A stretch of 64,000 bases of DNA from Devosia rhodophyticola (GCF_028816475.1 NZ_CP118247.1:2596001-2660000), one strand, 5' to 3'. Positions 28,194 to 37,572 are shown, counted from the first letter of the stretch. Numbers and translations: made by a program. The notes: generated from the sequence alone by a model not told the origin.

Positions 28194-29733
28194 ATGCCCA
28201 AACCCAATATTTTGCTGATTACCACTGATCAACAACATTTTGAGGCGTTGGGTGTGCACGACCCAAAACTCAAGACGCCAAATCTGGATAGGCTCTGCCG
28301 CGAAGGCTCGCGGTTTGACCGGGCCTATTGCCCGTCGCCAGTCTGCACGCCATCGCGCGCCAGCATCATAACCGGGCAATATCCGTCCCATCATGGGGCC
28401 TGGACCATCGGGGTGAAACTTCCCGAGGACGTGCCGACGGTCGGCGAGGCGCTGATCGAGGCGGGTTATTCAACGGCCCTGATTGGCAAGGCGCATTTCC
28501 AGCCGCTGGCCTCGACCGCGGAATCGCCCTCGATTGAAGCGCAGCCAACGCTGCGGGATCTCGATTTCTGGCGCGGGTTCAACCAGACTTGGTACGGGTT
28601 CGAGCATGTCGAACTGGCGCGCAATCATGCCGATGAAAGCCATGTCGGCCAGCATTATGCCATTTGGCTCGAAGAACATGGTTTGACTGACTGGAAGGAA
28701 TATTTCCAGCCATTACCGGGCGATAGTGCTGCCAAGGCCCCCAAAATGGCCGCCAGATACGGCTATTGCCGCGATGAGCGATCCTGGCAGTTGCCACAGG
28801 AATTGCATTATACCCACTGGACCGGGGAACGCTCGCTGGCCTATCTCGATGCACAGGCCGACAGCGACAGGCCCTTCTTCCTGTGGTCAAGTTTCCACGA
28901 CCCACACCCCCTATACGGTCAGCGAACCGTGGGCCTCGATGTATGATCCCGAGGAGATGACCGTTGGCGCTGTGATGCCGGGTGAGCACGAGCGCAATCC
29001 GCCCCATTTTGGCAAGACGCAGGAAGAAAATCCCGATTTTGGTGATTGGCACAAACCCCATGCGGCCCACGGTTGCTCCAGCCATCTCTATCCCGAAGCG
29101 GAGCTGAAGAAGGACAAGGCCACCTATTTTGGCATGATCAGCTTTATTGATCAGGAAGTGGGCAAGCTGCTCGACAGGCTCGACGCCTTGGGAATGACCG
29201 AGAACACGCTGGTGATCTTTACCACCGACCACGGGCATTTTTTGGGGCAGCACGGGCTGATTGCCAAAGGCCCGTTCCACTACGAGGATATGTTGCGCAT
29301 TCCCTTCATTGTGCGGCAGCCCGGAACTGTGCCTGCCGGCCGAGTTTCGGCGGCATTGGTGTCACTGGTTGATCTGGCACCGACCATGCTCGATGCGGCG
29401 GGGCTCAAGGTGCCGGGCGAAATGCAGGGCGTATCCCAATTGGCCAATTGGTCGGGTGGCGACGAACCGGCGCGGGATTTCGTCATATGCGAAAACCGTC
29501 ACAATCCCGAAATGCCGCATGTGCAGACCTATGTTGATCAGCGCTACAAGATCAGCGTTTATCGGCATGGCGTGTTCGGCGAACTGTTTGATCTCGAAAC
29601 GGACCCGCGCGAGATCAATAATCTTTGGGACGAGCCTGCAAGTGCCGGGCTGAAGCAAGATATGCTGCTCGCCATGGTGCAGGGTGTCATGCGATCCGAG
29701 CCAACCAGAATGCCCCGGATCGCAGGTGCTTGA
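28194..29733 (+). pseudogene. type I sulfatase, interrupted by a frameshift
   Basis: The first frame (28194 to about 28911) encodes MPKPNILLITTDQQHFEALG with metal Asp12 and the formylglycine motif CTPSR at Cys51. After HDPH the frame shifts and the second frame (from 28912 to 29733) continues with YTVSEPWASMYDPEE, VIFTTDHGHFLGQHG and FDLETDPREINNLWD. Together they give a complete alkaline-phosphatase-fold sulfatase of about 513 residues. The break sits in a run of five C at 28907-28911 and is one base too many, or two too few. It is either a sequencing error or a recently broken gene, since both halves look intact. AAGGA lies before the ATG; no signal peptide is visible. Confidence 0.85.
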
Positions 29734-29736
29734 CGC

Positions 29737-31179
29737 CTAACGGTGGGCGGCGGTTCGGTCCATGGTGTGGACAGAACTATCGAGCCGCCATTCGAGCAAT
29801 CGCTGGCGCAGCGCCGCAATTTGGGGCGCGGCTGCTGGATCATTCCAGCGGTTGCTTTCTTCGGTGGGATCGGTTTCGAGGTCGAAATACTGACCCTGAT
29901 CCGAGCCCAGGTAGAGGACCGCTTTTTCGGTTTTGGTGCGCACCATGGTGATCAGGCGGGTATCTTCCATGGTGACGTCGCCTGCCTGTTCGCAGAATAC
30001 CGCGTCGCGGCCAGACCAGTCGTTTCCCTTAAGTGCGGGGACCAGACTTTGGGCCTCGAAATCGGCGGGCGGGGTGACGCCAGCCAGTTCAAGAATGGTG
30101 GGGCCGAAATCGAATAACTGGCACATTTGTTTGAGGCGCCGACCGCCAGCAAACTTGCCGGGGGCCCAGACGATGGCGGGCACGCGGGTGACCATGTCGT
30201 ACATCGACCATTTTTGCGACAGGCCGTGTTCGCCAAGATTGTCGCCATGGTCGGACATGAAAATGACGACGGAATTGTCGATATAGCCTTTGGATTCAAT
30301 GGTTTCGAGCAAACGCCCGATTTGCTTGTCGATCAGGGTGACATTGCCGTCATAATGGGCGCGGAGGCGTCGCAATTGCTCGGTTGTTGGATTGAGCGAC
30401 CATGAAATGGCGTCGTGATCGACCGCCACGTCATGGGTGCGCTTGTCCTTGAGCATCGGCGGCAGGCCATCGAGATCGGCCTGACTGACGACGGGGACCG
30501 GCAGATCGTCCCTGGCGAGATAAGCGTCGGCATATTCCTTTGGCGGATCATACGGGGGGTGCGGGCCGGGAAAGCCAATCTGCATGAACAGGGCTTCGGG
30601 CATGGGGCGGGTTTCAAGCCACCATGCAGCGGTTTCGGCGACAAACACATCGGCATGCTGGTGTTCGGCCAGTGGCCATTCAAAGGCGCCGAGGCGTTCG
30701 CTGTAATCGGGCAGGGTGCGGTACATGGCGCGCGAGGGTTTGGTTACACCCTGATGCTGAAGCGATTTGTCCCATTCATCGGCAAACCAGCGGCCTTCAA
30801 AGAAGCGATCCTTGTTTTCAACCACGAACCGTTCGCTAAAACCTGCTTTGGCATCATAGGGGATGGTGTGCATCTTGCCGACATTGACGCAGTGATAACC
30901 AGAATTGGCGAGCAGTTCGACCCAGGTCTTGCTCCAGTTCTGGCCGTTGCGCAAAACCCCGGTGGTGTGCGGGGCATAGCCTGAAAACAGGCTGGCGCGG
31001 CTCGGCACGCACGAGGGAGCGTTGATAAAGCAATTGTCGAACGAAACCCCCTCACGAACGAGGCGATCCAGATTGGGCGTGTCCATGTGGGACGCCCCAA
31101 GCGCGTTGATGGTGTCGAAGCGCTGCTGGTCGGTGATGACCAGAAAAATGTGGGGGCGCTGGGTCCGTCCGTCCGTCAT
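29737..31179 (-). CDS. type I sulfatase, formylglycine motif CVPSR
   Basis: The 480-residue enzyme would hydrolyse a sulfate ester in the cytoplasm, as no signal peptide precedes PHIFLVITDQQRFD. The metal-binding Asp17 is followed by the modified Cys57 in APSCVPSRAS. A second metal region reads VIFMSDHGDNLGEHG, with a following lysine in SQKWSMYD. FDLETDPTEESNRW closes the fold. It overlaps its upstream GntR regulator by one base (TAATG) and so is co-transcribed with it. Its 3' end is three bases from the end of the convergent frameshifted sulfatase. The substrate is unknown. Confidence 0.92.
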   Translation of the reverse strand: MTDGRTQRPHIFLVITDQQRFDTINALGASHMDTPNLDRLVREGVSFDNCFINAPSCVPSRASLFSGYAPHTTGVLRNGQNWSKTWVELLANSGYHCVNVGKMHTIPYDAKAGFSERFVVENKDRFFEGRWFADEWDKSLQHQGVTKPSRAMYRTLPDYSERLGAFEWPLAEHQHADVFVAETAAWWLETRPMPEALFMQIGFPGPHPPYDPPKEYADAYLARDDLPVPVVSQADLDGLPPMLKDKRTHDVAVDHDAISWSLNPTTEQLRRLRAHYDGNVTLIDKQIGRLLETIESKGYIDNSVVIFMSDHGDNLGEHGLSQKWSMYDMVTRVPAIVWAPGKFAGGRRLKQMCQLFDFGPTILELAGVTPPADFEAQSLVPALKGNDWSGRDAVFCEQAGDVTMEDTRLITMVRTKTEKAVLYLGSDQGQYFDLETDPTEESNRWNDPAAAPQIAALRQRLLEWRLDSSVHTMDRTAAHR

Positions 31180-31898
31180 TATGCGAGATCCTGATTGATA
31201 TTGGATTTTGTGCGGGAAAGCAGGGTTTCCATTGCGGTGCGCGCCGCATCGGGGTCTGCTGCCTCGATGGCTTTCAGAATATTGTGGTGGAGGGGAACCG
31301 ACGGGGCAGGCGCTTCGGTGTGGCGCAGGGATATGGTGATAAAGGCGGCAAGCCCCGCTTCGATCATGGCGCCAAAGGCCATCATGAATTCATTGCCGGA
31401 GGCGGCCAGTATGGCCTTGTGAAAGCGCAGGTCTGGATCAACAAAGCGCTTGCGATCATGGCTCGCCGCTTCCATTTCAGCAAACGCGCCCGCAATTACG
31501 GCAATGGCGGCTTTGTCCTGAAATTGAGCCGCAGCGGCTGCAGCCGCCGGTTCGATGGCCTGTCGCAACGCTAAAAGATCGGTGGCAAAACTATGCTCGG
31601 GGCCGATTTCGAGGCGCAAGGCCAGCAGGTCGCGGTCCAGCATCTGCCAGTCTGCCCGTGGCCGCACGCTGGTACCGGCCTTTTTGCGCGATAAAATGAG
31701 CCCTTTTGCCGATAATGATTTGAGCGCCTCTCGCACCGAGGTGCGGCTGGCACCAAATTGGGTAGCCAGCTCAATTTCACCTGGCAACAGCGATTGGGGT
31801 GGATACTGACCGCGCAGGATGGCCGAAGCCAGTCGACGCGCAATGGCGGCAGCGCCGGTTTCGACGGCGGTGTCATCGCTATGCATGGCGCGAAACAT
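31179..31898 (-). CDS. GntR-family regulator, FadR/FCD subfamily
   Basis: The 239-residue protein has an N-terminal winged helix (LLPGEIELATQFGASRTSVR, EALKSLSAKGLILSRKKAG) and a C-terminal helical FCD domain (ATDLLALRQAIEPAAAAAA, DPDLRFHKAILAASGNEFMM, LHHNILKAIEAADPDAA) with the Asp/His metal ligands of that domain. It would repress the sulfatase operon it heads until a sugar acid or similar ligand binds. Two matching palindromes lie 20-53 bases upstream of its start, so it probably controls itself and the sulfatase at 29737-31179. GGATGA precedes the ATG at 31898; an ATG at 31886 is possible. Confidence 0.9.
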   Translation of the reverse strand: MFRAMHSDDTAVETGAAAIARRLASAILRGQYPPQSLLPGEIELATQFGASRTSVREALKSLSAKGLILSRKKAGTSVRPRADWQMLDRDLLALRLEIGPEHSFATDLLALRQAIEPAAAAAAAQFQDKAAIAVIAGAFAEMEAASHDRKRFVDPDLRFHKAILAASGNEFMMAFGAMIEAGLAAFITISLRHTEAPAPSVPLHHNILKAIEAADPDAARTAMETLLSRTKSNINQDLA

Positions 31899-31917
31899 CT
31901 GCGGTCATCCTTTCAAA

Positions 31918-31951
31918 TTATGTTGGACATAATGCTTTATGTCTGACATAA
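31918..31951. promoter_or_regulatory. tandem GntR operator candidates
   Basis: Two perfect palindromes of the same form, TTATGTTGGACATAA (31918-31932) and TTATGTCTGACATAA (31937-31951), lie with centres 19 bases apart. Both arms and the spacer length agree, differing only in the three central bases. They sit between the start of the GntR gene and the end of the convergently placed LysR gene, where only the GntR operon can be controlled. The size fits a GntR-family dimer site. Confidence 0.7.
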
Positions 31952-31965
31952 ACGCAATCCAATTG

Positions 31966-32907
31966 TCACTTCGCTGGATGGAATGCGTGCTGGTGTTGAT
32001 GGGATGCAAGGTCGAAATGAGCGGCGCACAGGCGCAGCAGTTCCTGCATGGGCGCGTAGTTGGCGATCGCCCGGCGAAAGATGGCGCCCGAGGGGCCGCT
32101 GCGCCGTCCCATATCAAGTGGGGTTGGAATGATCGCTTCCCCCTGCATGCCAGTTACCGCCGCATTGGGCAACATGCACAAATAGTTTCCCTCCTGCAGC
32201 AGCCGCAGGGCTGCCAGAAGCGAGCCAGAACGCACGCGAACCTGCGGCGGCGTGCCAGTGCGCTCAACCAGCGCATGCAGCGTTTCGGCTTCATAGACCG
32301 GATCAATGGCATAGATAATCCAAGGATAGTCATGCAGGGCCGTGTAGTCGACGGGGCCGCATTGATGAATGGGATGGCCCGAGCGCGCCATGACCCGATC
32401 ATGGACGTGGGTGAATTCGCGCACTTCAAGCTGGCTGGAGAGCATATCGCCGGCGTGCATGCCGCCAAAGGAAACGTCGATCCTGCCCTCCATCAGGTCC
32501 GAATTAACGACCGCGCCAGATCGGTTGCCGATTTCAACAACGAGATTGGGGAAGATTTCGTGCAGCTGGGTCAGAACTCTGGGCAGAACGACGGCGGACC
32601 AGAGCGGGCCGGCATTGATGCGCAACAGACCATCGGCCAGACGACCGCCGCTGGCCAATTCAATTTCAGCCAGCTCCCAGTCGCGCGCCAGACGCGAAAT
32701 GGTGGAGAGCAGCCGCTGGCCAAATCCGGTGGGGCGAACGCCGCGCGCGTGGCGCTCCAGCAGGGGTTGTCCATAGTGTTTTTCAAGCTGACCCAGCGAG
32801 CGGGAGAGGGCTGGCTGGGTAATGTTGAGCCGTTCGGCGGCTCGACGAACGCTGCCCGCTTCGGCAATGGCCTGGAAGCGGAACAGAAGATTCATGCGGT
32901 CCAACAT
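31966..32907 (-). CDS. LysR-family transcriptional regulator
   Basis: The 313-residue protein has an N-terminal LysR helix-turn-helix (FQAIAEAGSVRRAAERLNIT, QPALSRSLGQLEKHYGQPLL) and the type 2 periplasmic-binding-like effector domain (LLRINAGPLWSAVVLPRVL, DVSFGGMHAGDML). It is divergent from the binding-protein gene at 33039, and a 13-base palindrome between them fits a LysR site, so it likely activates that transporter-sulfatase operon. The inducer is unknown. GGAAA lies before the ATG at 32907; an ATG at 32895 is the alternative start. Confidence 0.92.
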   Translation of the reverse strand: MLDRMNLLFRFQAIAEAGSVRRAAERLNITQPALSRSLGQLEKHYGQPLLERHARGVRPTGFGQRLLSTISRLARDWELAEIELASGGRLADGLLRINAGPLWSAVVLPRVLTQLHEIFPNLVVEIGNRSGAVVNSDLMEGRIDVSFGGMHAGDMLSSQLEVREFTHVHDRVMARSGHPIHQCGPVDYTALHDYPWIIYAIDPVYEAETLHALVERTGTPPQVRVRSGSLLAALRLLQEGNYLCMLPNAAVTGMQGEAIIPTPLDMGRRSGPSGAIFRRAIANYAPMQELLRLCAAHFDLASHQHQHAFHPAK

Positions 32908-32925
32908 AGTGATAAATTTCCTTAA

Positions 32926-32938
32926 TCGCTGTTAGCGA
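32926..32938. promoter_or_regulatory. LysR-type operator candidate (T-N11-A)
   Basis: TCGCTGTTAGCGA has perfect five-base arms around GTT and meets the T-N11-A rule of LysR sites. It lies 19 bases before the LysR start and 101 bases before the divergent transporter start. Confidence 0.6.
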
Positions 32939-33038
32939 GAATGGCATTTGTTTTCTATAGCTGCAATGGATAGGACGAAGGAACAATTTCGGAAAAATGG
33001 CCCAAGGCCGTGTCCGATTGATTGGAGGAGAAGACACA

Positions 33039-34565
33039 ATGAAGCGTTTCCCTGGCTCCGGCATCAGCCGGCGCAGTTTTTTGGCAGGTTCGACCGCCCT
33101 GGGCGCGATTGCGCTAAGCGGTATCGTGCCCAGCCTGGCGCAGGAATTCAACATCGCCGACCCCATCGCGCCGATCGAAGCCGATGGCCCGTTCCGCTGG
33201 ATCGACAGTGGCGACCAGAAAGCCGTGTTCTACAAAGCGTTCTTCAAAAAGTATGGCGAAGATCGCGGTATCGAGGTGGTCTATGACGGGCTGCCTTGGA
33301 ACGAAATCAACACTGTGCTGCCGCTGGGCGTGCGTAACAATACAGCCCAGGATGCATTCTGCCTGCCACTGAACCTGCCACCGGCCTTCGCGGTCAAGGA
33401 AGGCTGGGTACAACCGCTTGATGATTATATTCCTGATCTGGCCAAGTGGAAGGAAGGCTTTCCGGCTGGTGCGTTCCTCGAGGGCATCAATGAGTTCGAT
33501 GGCAAGACCTATGGCTTGCCCTATACGTCGGCTCGCGTGACGAGCGCCCACATCCTGTTTAATCGCAAATATATGCAGGATGCCGGGTTCGATCCTGAAA
33601 CCACGGCGCTCGACTGGGACACGTTCCGCGAAGCTGCCCGCAAGATCACCGAAAACAGCAAGGGCCGCGCATACGGTCTCATTATGGGTGGTGCGCAGGT
33701 CAATCGTTGGGCAGATATCACCCGGACGCTGGCCCAGATGGCAGGACGGGCTTGTGGCGACACTTCAATAGGCACCGGCATTGACTTCCGGACCGGCGAG
33801 TTGGTGTTTGACAGCGACGAGTTTGTCGGTGCCGTCGAATTGCTGCTGGCGCTGAATGCCGATGGCAGTATTTTCCCCGGCATCATGGGATTGAATGCAC
33901 CACAGGCACGCGCACTGGTGCCACAGGGCGCCGCCGGGATGATTTTGCAGGGGCCGTGGAACATTCCGCAGTGGGAACGCGAGAATCCGGATTTCGACTT
34001 CGGTATTGCGCCACCACCGGCACCAGCAGGGACGACCGGAACATATGTGATCGCTGGCAGTCTGGCATCATCGGCGAACACCATGTTCATCAATGCCAAG
34101 GCCAAAAACCCGCAAATTGCGGCTGATGTGTTCCATTATCTCGGCACCGATCAGGGCCAGACCGATTGGGGCAATGTGGTTGGACCGTCTGATCCCCCGA
34201 TCTTCCCGAGCGCGCAGGCCAATTCAACCATGTCAGAACGCTCCAAGGCGGCACTCGCCATGTTCCAGGCGGTTATTCGCATTGGACCCAACCCGTTCGC
34301 GCGCAATCCAGCGCTTTCGGAAGTGGCCAAGGCCTATGTCGAACCTACACCGAGCCTGGCACAGACCGTGCAGGGACTGTTTACCGGCCAGGCCAGCGGC
34401 ATCAAGGAGCAGTTGACGACGCTCAAATCGGCGACCAACACCGCGCTGGACGCAGCCTTCAAGGCTGCCAAGGACGCGGGCGCAGACGTCAGCCGCGACG
34501 AACTGGTTTTTGCCAATTGGCAGCCAGAACGTGACTACGTCGGCGCTGACTACAAAGCGCTCTGA
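33039..34565 (+). CDS. ABC transporter extracellular solute-binding protein (family 1), Tat-exported
   Basis: The 508-residue protein begins with a twin-arginine signal (ISRRSFLAGSTALGAIALSG, cut near SLAQ). The mature part has the family 1 carbohydrate-binding-protein pattern, for example INEFDGKTYGLPYTSARVTS, LFNRKYMQDAGFDPETTALD, and MILQGPWNIPQWERENP. It is longer than the usual 420 residues, with an extra helical tail after residue 430. It would capture a carbohydrate in the periplasm for the permeases downstream. GGAGGAG lies before the ATG. It heads the operon controlled from the LysR divergence. Confidence 0.9.
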   Translation: MKRFPGSGISRRSFLAGSTALGAIALSGIVPSLAQEFNIADPIAPIEADGPFRWIDSGDQKAVFYKAFFKKYGEDRGIEVVYDGLPWNEINTVLPLGVRNNTAQDAFCLPLNLPPAFAVKEGWVQPLDDYIPDLAKWKEGFPAGAFLEGINEFDGKTYGLPYTSARVTSAHILFNRKYMQDAGFDPETTALDWDTFREAARKITENSKGRAYGLIMGGAQVNRWADITRTLAQMAGRACGDTSIGTGIDFRTGELVFDSDEFVGAVELLLALNADGSIFPGIMGLNAPQARALVPQGAAGMILQGPWNIPQWERENPDFDFGIAPPPAPAGTTGTYVIAGSLASSANTMFINAKAKNPQIAADVFHYLGTDQGQTDWGNVVGPSDPPIFPSAQANSTMSERSKAALAMFQAVIRIGPNPFARNPALSEVAKAYVEPTPSLAQTVQGLFTGQASGIKEQLTTLKSATNTALDAAFKAAKDAGADVSRDELVFANWQPERDYVGADYKAL

Positions 34566-34577
34566 TCTCCCCGACCG

Positions 34578-34608
34578 GGTCCGTCCGTACCACTCACGGG
34601 CGGGCCCT
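34578..34608 (+). other. intergenic stem-loop after binding-protein gene
   Basis: GGGTCCGTCCGT at 34578-34589 pairs over its full length with ACGGGCGGGCCC at 34597-34608 (ten Watson-Crick and two G-T pairs) around a seven-base loop. It lies 13 bases after the binding-protein stop and lacks a T run. Such hairpins commonly protect the upstream message or limit read-through, giving more binding protein than permease. Confidence 0.7.
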
Positions 34609-34626
34609 CGATTAGAGAGTTCCTTC

Positions 34627-35583
34627 ATGGCAAGTTCAATTTCGACAGTTCCGCACCGCGCCGGGCTGGGGCATCGCCTCTGGCAGAGCCGGATCGACTA
34701 TCTGTTCCTCGTTCCGGGAATGGTGATTTTCGGGCTGTTCATTCTCTATCCCCTGTTTGCATCGCAGTGGTTTTCGCTGCTCAACTGGTCGGGATTTGAC
34801 GCCAATCAGGCGTTTGTGGGCTTTGCCAACTACGCCGAACTTTTGCAGGATAAATATTTCTGGGACGCGTTCGCCCGCTCCTTCATATTCACGCTGAGCA
34901 CCGTTCCGGCGCAGATGGCGGTGTCGCTCGTCTTTGCCATCATTCTCAACAACAAGCTGTTGCGGATGTCGGCGCTGTTTCGCACCCTGATTTTTTTGCC
35001 GGTTGTTACCCCCGTCGCCATTATCGGCATTGTGATGACCATCATGCTCAGCCCCTTTAACGGGCCGGTCAATATCGGGTTGCTCGATGCGGGCCTGATC
35101 AATCGGGCCATTGATTTCCTTGGTGATCCCAATCTCGTCCTTTGGACGCTGGCCGGGATATTCGTCTGGAAGTGGGTCGGTGTGACGATGGTCTATTGGC
35201 TGGCGGCGCTACAAACCGTGCCGGCCGAGCTTTATGAGGCGGCCAAGCTCGATGGGGTCAAGGGCTGGCAGGTGACCTTCTTTATCGTTTTACCGATGAT
35301 CACGCCGTTCGCCATCGTTATTGCCCTGATCTCGGCGATTGGTGCGCTCAACGTCTTTCCGCTGATCCAGTCGATGACGCAGGGTGGACCGTACTTCGCC
35401 TCCGAAGTGATGGAGGTTTATATTTTTCGCAATGCCTTTGCCACGCTGAACGGGGCAGTGCCGCGCCTGGGTTACGCCAGTGCCGCCGGGGTGTTTTTCG
35501 GGCTGGCGATCATGGTGCTGACCATTCTTCAAATATTTGCCGTTCGCTATCTGCGCAGTCGGGAGAAGCCAAATGGCGCTTGA
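34627..35583 (+). CDS. carbohydrate ABC transporter permease (MalF type)
   Basis: The 318-residue membrane protein has six predicted helices, starting with YLFLVPGMVIFGLFILYPL. The EAA loop, which contacts the ATPase, reads ELYEAAKLDGVKGWQVTFF. It is the first of two permeases; its stop overlaps the second start by 11 bases. It is the membrane partner of the binding protein at 33039. The ATG at 34627 gives a cytosolic N-terminus of about 24 residues; the longer frame from 34510 overlaps the binding-protein gene and is not used. Confidence 0.9.
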   Translation: MASSISTVPHRAGLGHRLWQSRIDYLFLVPGMVIFGLFILYPLFASQWFSLLNWSGFDANQAFVGFANYAELLQDKYFWDAFARSFIFTLSTVPAQMAVSLVFAIILNNKLLRMSALFRTLIFLPVVTPVAIIGIVMTIMLSPFNGPVNIGLLDAGLINRAIDFLGDPNLVLWTLAGIFVWKWVGVTMVYWLAALQTVPAELYEAAKLDGVKGWQVTFFIVLPMITPFAIVIALISAIGALNVFPLIQSMTQGGPYFASEVMEVYIFRNAFATLNGAVPRLGYASAAGVFFGLAIMVLTILQIFAVRYLRSREKPNGA

Positions 35584-36454
35584 AGCCACCCATAGTGCGG
35601 GCAGCGACTATGTTATTCGCAAGCCGTTGGTGACGCCGCGCGTGCGACGCTGGATCGTCAGCGTTCTGCTGGCTGCGGTGTGCTGTATCTGGATCTACCC
35701 ACTGGTGTGGATGGTATCGGCGTCGTTCAAAACCAATGCCGCCATTTTCGCCAGCGAAGGGCTGATCCCCAGCGAGCCGGTGATCGACAATTATCTGCGC
35801 GCCTGGAATGAGGCCAATATCGGGGCCTATTTCTTCAATACCCTGTTTGTCACTGTCGGCTCGGTGCTGCTGGTGACGATTGCTACGGCAATGATGGGCT
35901 ATGTGCTGGGGCGGCGGAAATTCCTGGGGCGCGGTTTCATCTTTGGTCTGCTGGTTTTCACCATGTTCGTGCCGCAGGGCTACACGATCATTCCGGTGTT
36001 CGAGCTGTTGAGCATGCTGGGATTGGGGCAATCGCTCTGGGGCGTGATGCTGGCAACGACCGGCGGGTCATTCGTGATCTTTGTTCTGCTGTTTGCTGGC
36101 TATTTCAGCCAAATGCCGGACGAACTTGAAGAAGCCGCCAAGATGGACGGCGTCGGGTTCGTTCGCACCTTCTGGTATGTGATGCTGCCGCTGTCCAAGC
36201 CGATCATTGTGACCGTCATCGTCATGCAGACCCTATACGCCTGGAACGACTTCCTGCTGCCATTGGTGGTGACACTGGCCAATCCGGCGATCCGCACGCT
36301 TTCGGTCGGGGTTTATGCCTTCAAGGGCGAAAACTTCGTCGATTGGGGTGGGATGACCGCGGCGTCAACCATCACCATCGTGCCGGTGGTCGTGCTGTTT
36401 CTGTTCCTGCAACGCTATTTCATTGATGGACTGGCTGGCGCCGTTAAGGGCTGA
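35573..36454 (+). CDS. carbohydrate ABC transporter permease (MalG type)
   Basis: The 293-residue partner permease has six helices (WIVSVLLAAVCCIWIYPLV at the start) and the EAA loop DELEEAAKMDGVGFVRTFW. The second half has the MalG-like WNDFLLPLVVTL segment. GGGAGAAG at 35561-35568, inside the end of the previous gene, is its ribosome site, so the pair is tightly coupled. It forms the channel with the MalF-type protein encoded just before. Confidence 0.92.
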   Translation: MALEATHSAGSDYVIRKPLVTPRVRRWIVSVLLAAVCCIWIYPLVWMVSASFKTNAAIFASEGLIPSEPVIDNYLRAWNEANIGAYFFNTLFVTVGSVLLVTIATAMMGYVLGRRKFLGRGFIFGLLVFTMFVPQGYTIIPVFELLSMLGLGQSLWGVMLATTGGSFVIFVLLFAGYFSQMPDELEEAAKMDGVGFVRTFWYVMLPLSKPIIVTVIVMQTLYAWNDFLLPLVVTLANPAIRTLSVGVYAFKGENFVDWGGMTAASTITIVPVVVLFLFLQRYFIDGLAGAVKG

Positions 36455-36495
36455 GCGAGCCATGTTCAACAAGATCAACTGGAGTGTTTCACCCC

Positions 36496-37572
36496 ATGCC
36501 CGGACTTAGTCTCAAAGGCGTCACCAAGGCCTATGGCGCGACCAAGGTTATTCACGGCGTCGATATAGAAATCGACAAAGGCGAGTTTTGCGTCTTTGTC
36601 GGCCCCTCTGGGTGCGGCAAGTCCACGCTGCTGCGCATGATTGCGGGGCTGGAGGAAATTTCGGGCGGCGATGTGTTCATCAATGATCAGCGCGTCAACG
36701 AGGTCGATCCCTCGCACCGCGGCGTTGCCATGGTCTTCCAGACCTATGCGCTTTATCCGCATATGAGCGTCGAGCAAAACATGGGTTTTGGCCTGCGCAT
36801 GAACGGTCGGCCCAAGGCAGAAGTTGCCAAGCGCGTCGAGGACGCCGCCAAAATCTTGCAGATAGAGGAATTGCTGGATCGGAAACCGCGGCAATTGTCC
36901 GGTGGGCAGCGCCAGCGTGTCGCCATCGGACGCGCTATTGTACGTGATCCACAGGTTTTTCTGTTTGACGAGCCACTGTCCAATCTGGACGCGGAACTGC
37001 GGGTGGCGACGCGACTGGAAATTGCCAAGCTGCACCGCCAGCTCGGCGGCGCCACAATGATCTATGTGACCCATGATCAGGTCGAGGCGATGACGCTGGC
37101 CACCAAGATCGTGGTGTTGCGCCAGGGCATTGTCGAGCAGGTCGGCGCACCAATGGAGCTTTACAGCAACCCCGCCAATCTGTTTGTCGCCGGGTTTATC
37201 GGTTCGCCCAAGATGAATTTTCTTGAGGTGTCGCCGGGGGCGGATGGGGCGCTGCAGTTCAAGGATGGCCGATCCATCAATGTAACTGGCAAGGCCAACA
37301 ATATTGCGACTGTCGGCGTGCGGGCCGATCAATTGCGCGCCGCCCCGTTGGACGCGGCGGCATTGACCGGTGAGGTCAGTGTTGTCGAGCGTCTGGGGGA
37401 CGCCGAATTTGTTTATGTGCGCACCGGCTGGGGCCAGGAAATCGTGGTTCGTTTCGAGGGCGGTGCCGATATTCCAGTGGGCTCAGAGGTAGGGTTTAAC
37501 CTCTCGGGCCGTACCCACTTTTTTGATACGGACGGGGCCGCGATTGATGGTTTGACGGTCGCCAGCCACTAA
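36496..37572 (+). CDS. ABC transporter ATP-binding protein (UgpC/MsmK type)
   Basis: The 358-residue ATPase has Walker [10 protein letters not shown], signature [14 protein letters not shown], Walker [13 protein letters not shown] and the switch YVTHDQVEAMT, plus the C-terminal regulatory TOBE/OB part common to sugar importers (NPANLFVAGFIGSPKMNFL marks the join). It drives uptake by the permeases at 34627-36454. GGAG lies at 36481-36484 before the ATG at 36496; a GTG at 36484 falls inside that site. The next gene, 52 bases on, is a sulfatase. Confidence 0.93.
   Translation: MPGLSLKGVTKAYGATKVIHGVDIEIDKGEFCVFVGPSGCGKSTLLRMIAGLEEISGGDVFINDQRVNEVDPSHRGVAMVFQTYALYPHMSVEQNMGFGLRMNGRPKAEVAKRVEDAAKILQIEELLDRKPRQLSGGQRQRVAIGRAIVRDPQVFLFDEPLSNLDAELRVATRLEIAKLHRQLGGATMIYVTHDQVEAMTLATKIVVLRQGIVEQVGAPMELYSNPANLFVAGFIGSPKMNFLEVSPGADGALQFKDGRSINVTGKANNIATVGVRADQLRAAPLDAAALTGEVSVVERLGDAEFVYVRTGWGQEIVVRFEGGADIPVGSEVGFNLSGRTHFFDTDGAAIDGLTVASH

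Noticed and set aside
28907..28911. Programmed ribosomal frameshift in the sulfatase
   Set aside because: A short C run alone is a poor slippery site, no clear stimulating structure or internal ribosome-like site was found, and sulfatases are not known to use this.
29743..30984. Open frames on the forward strand over the reverse-strand sulfatase
   Set aside because: They are mirror frames of the sulfatase, whose motifs are fully conserved on the other strand; no start site or family pattern was seen.
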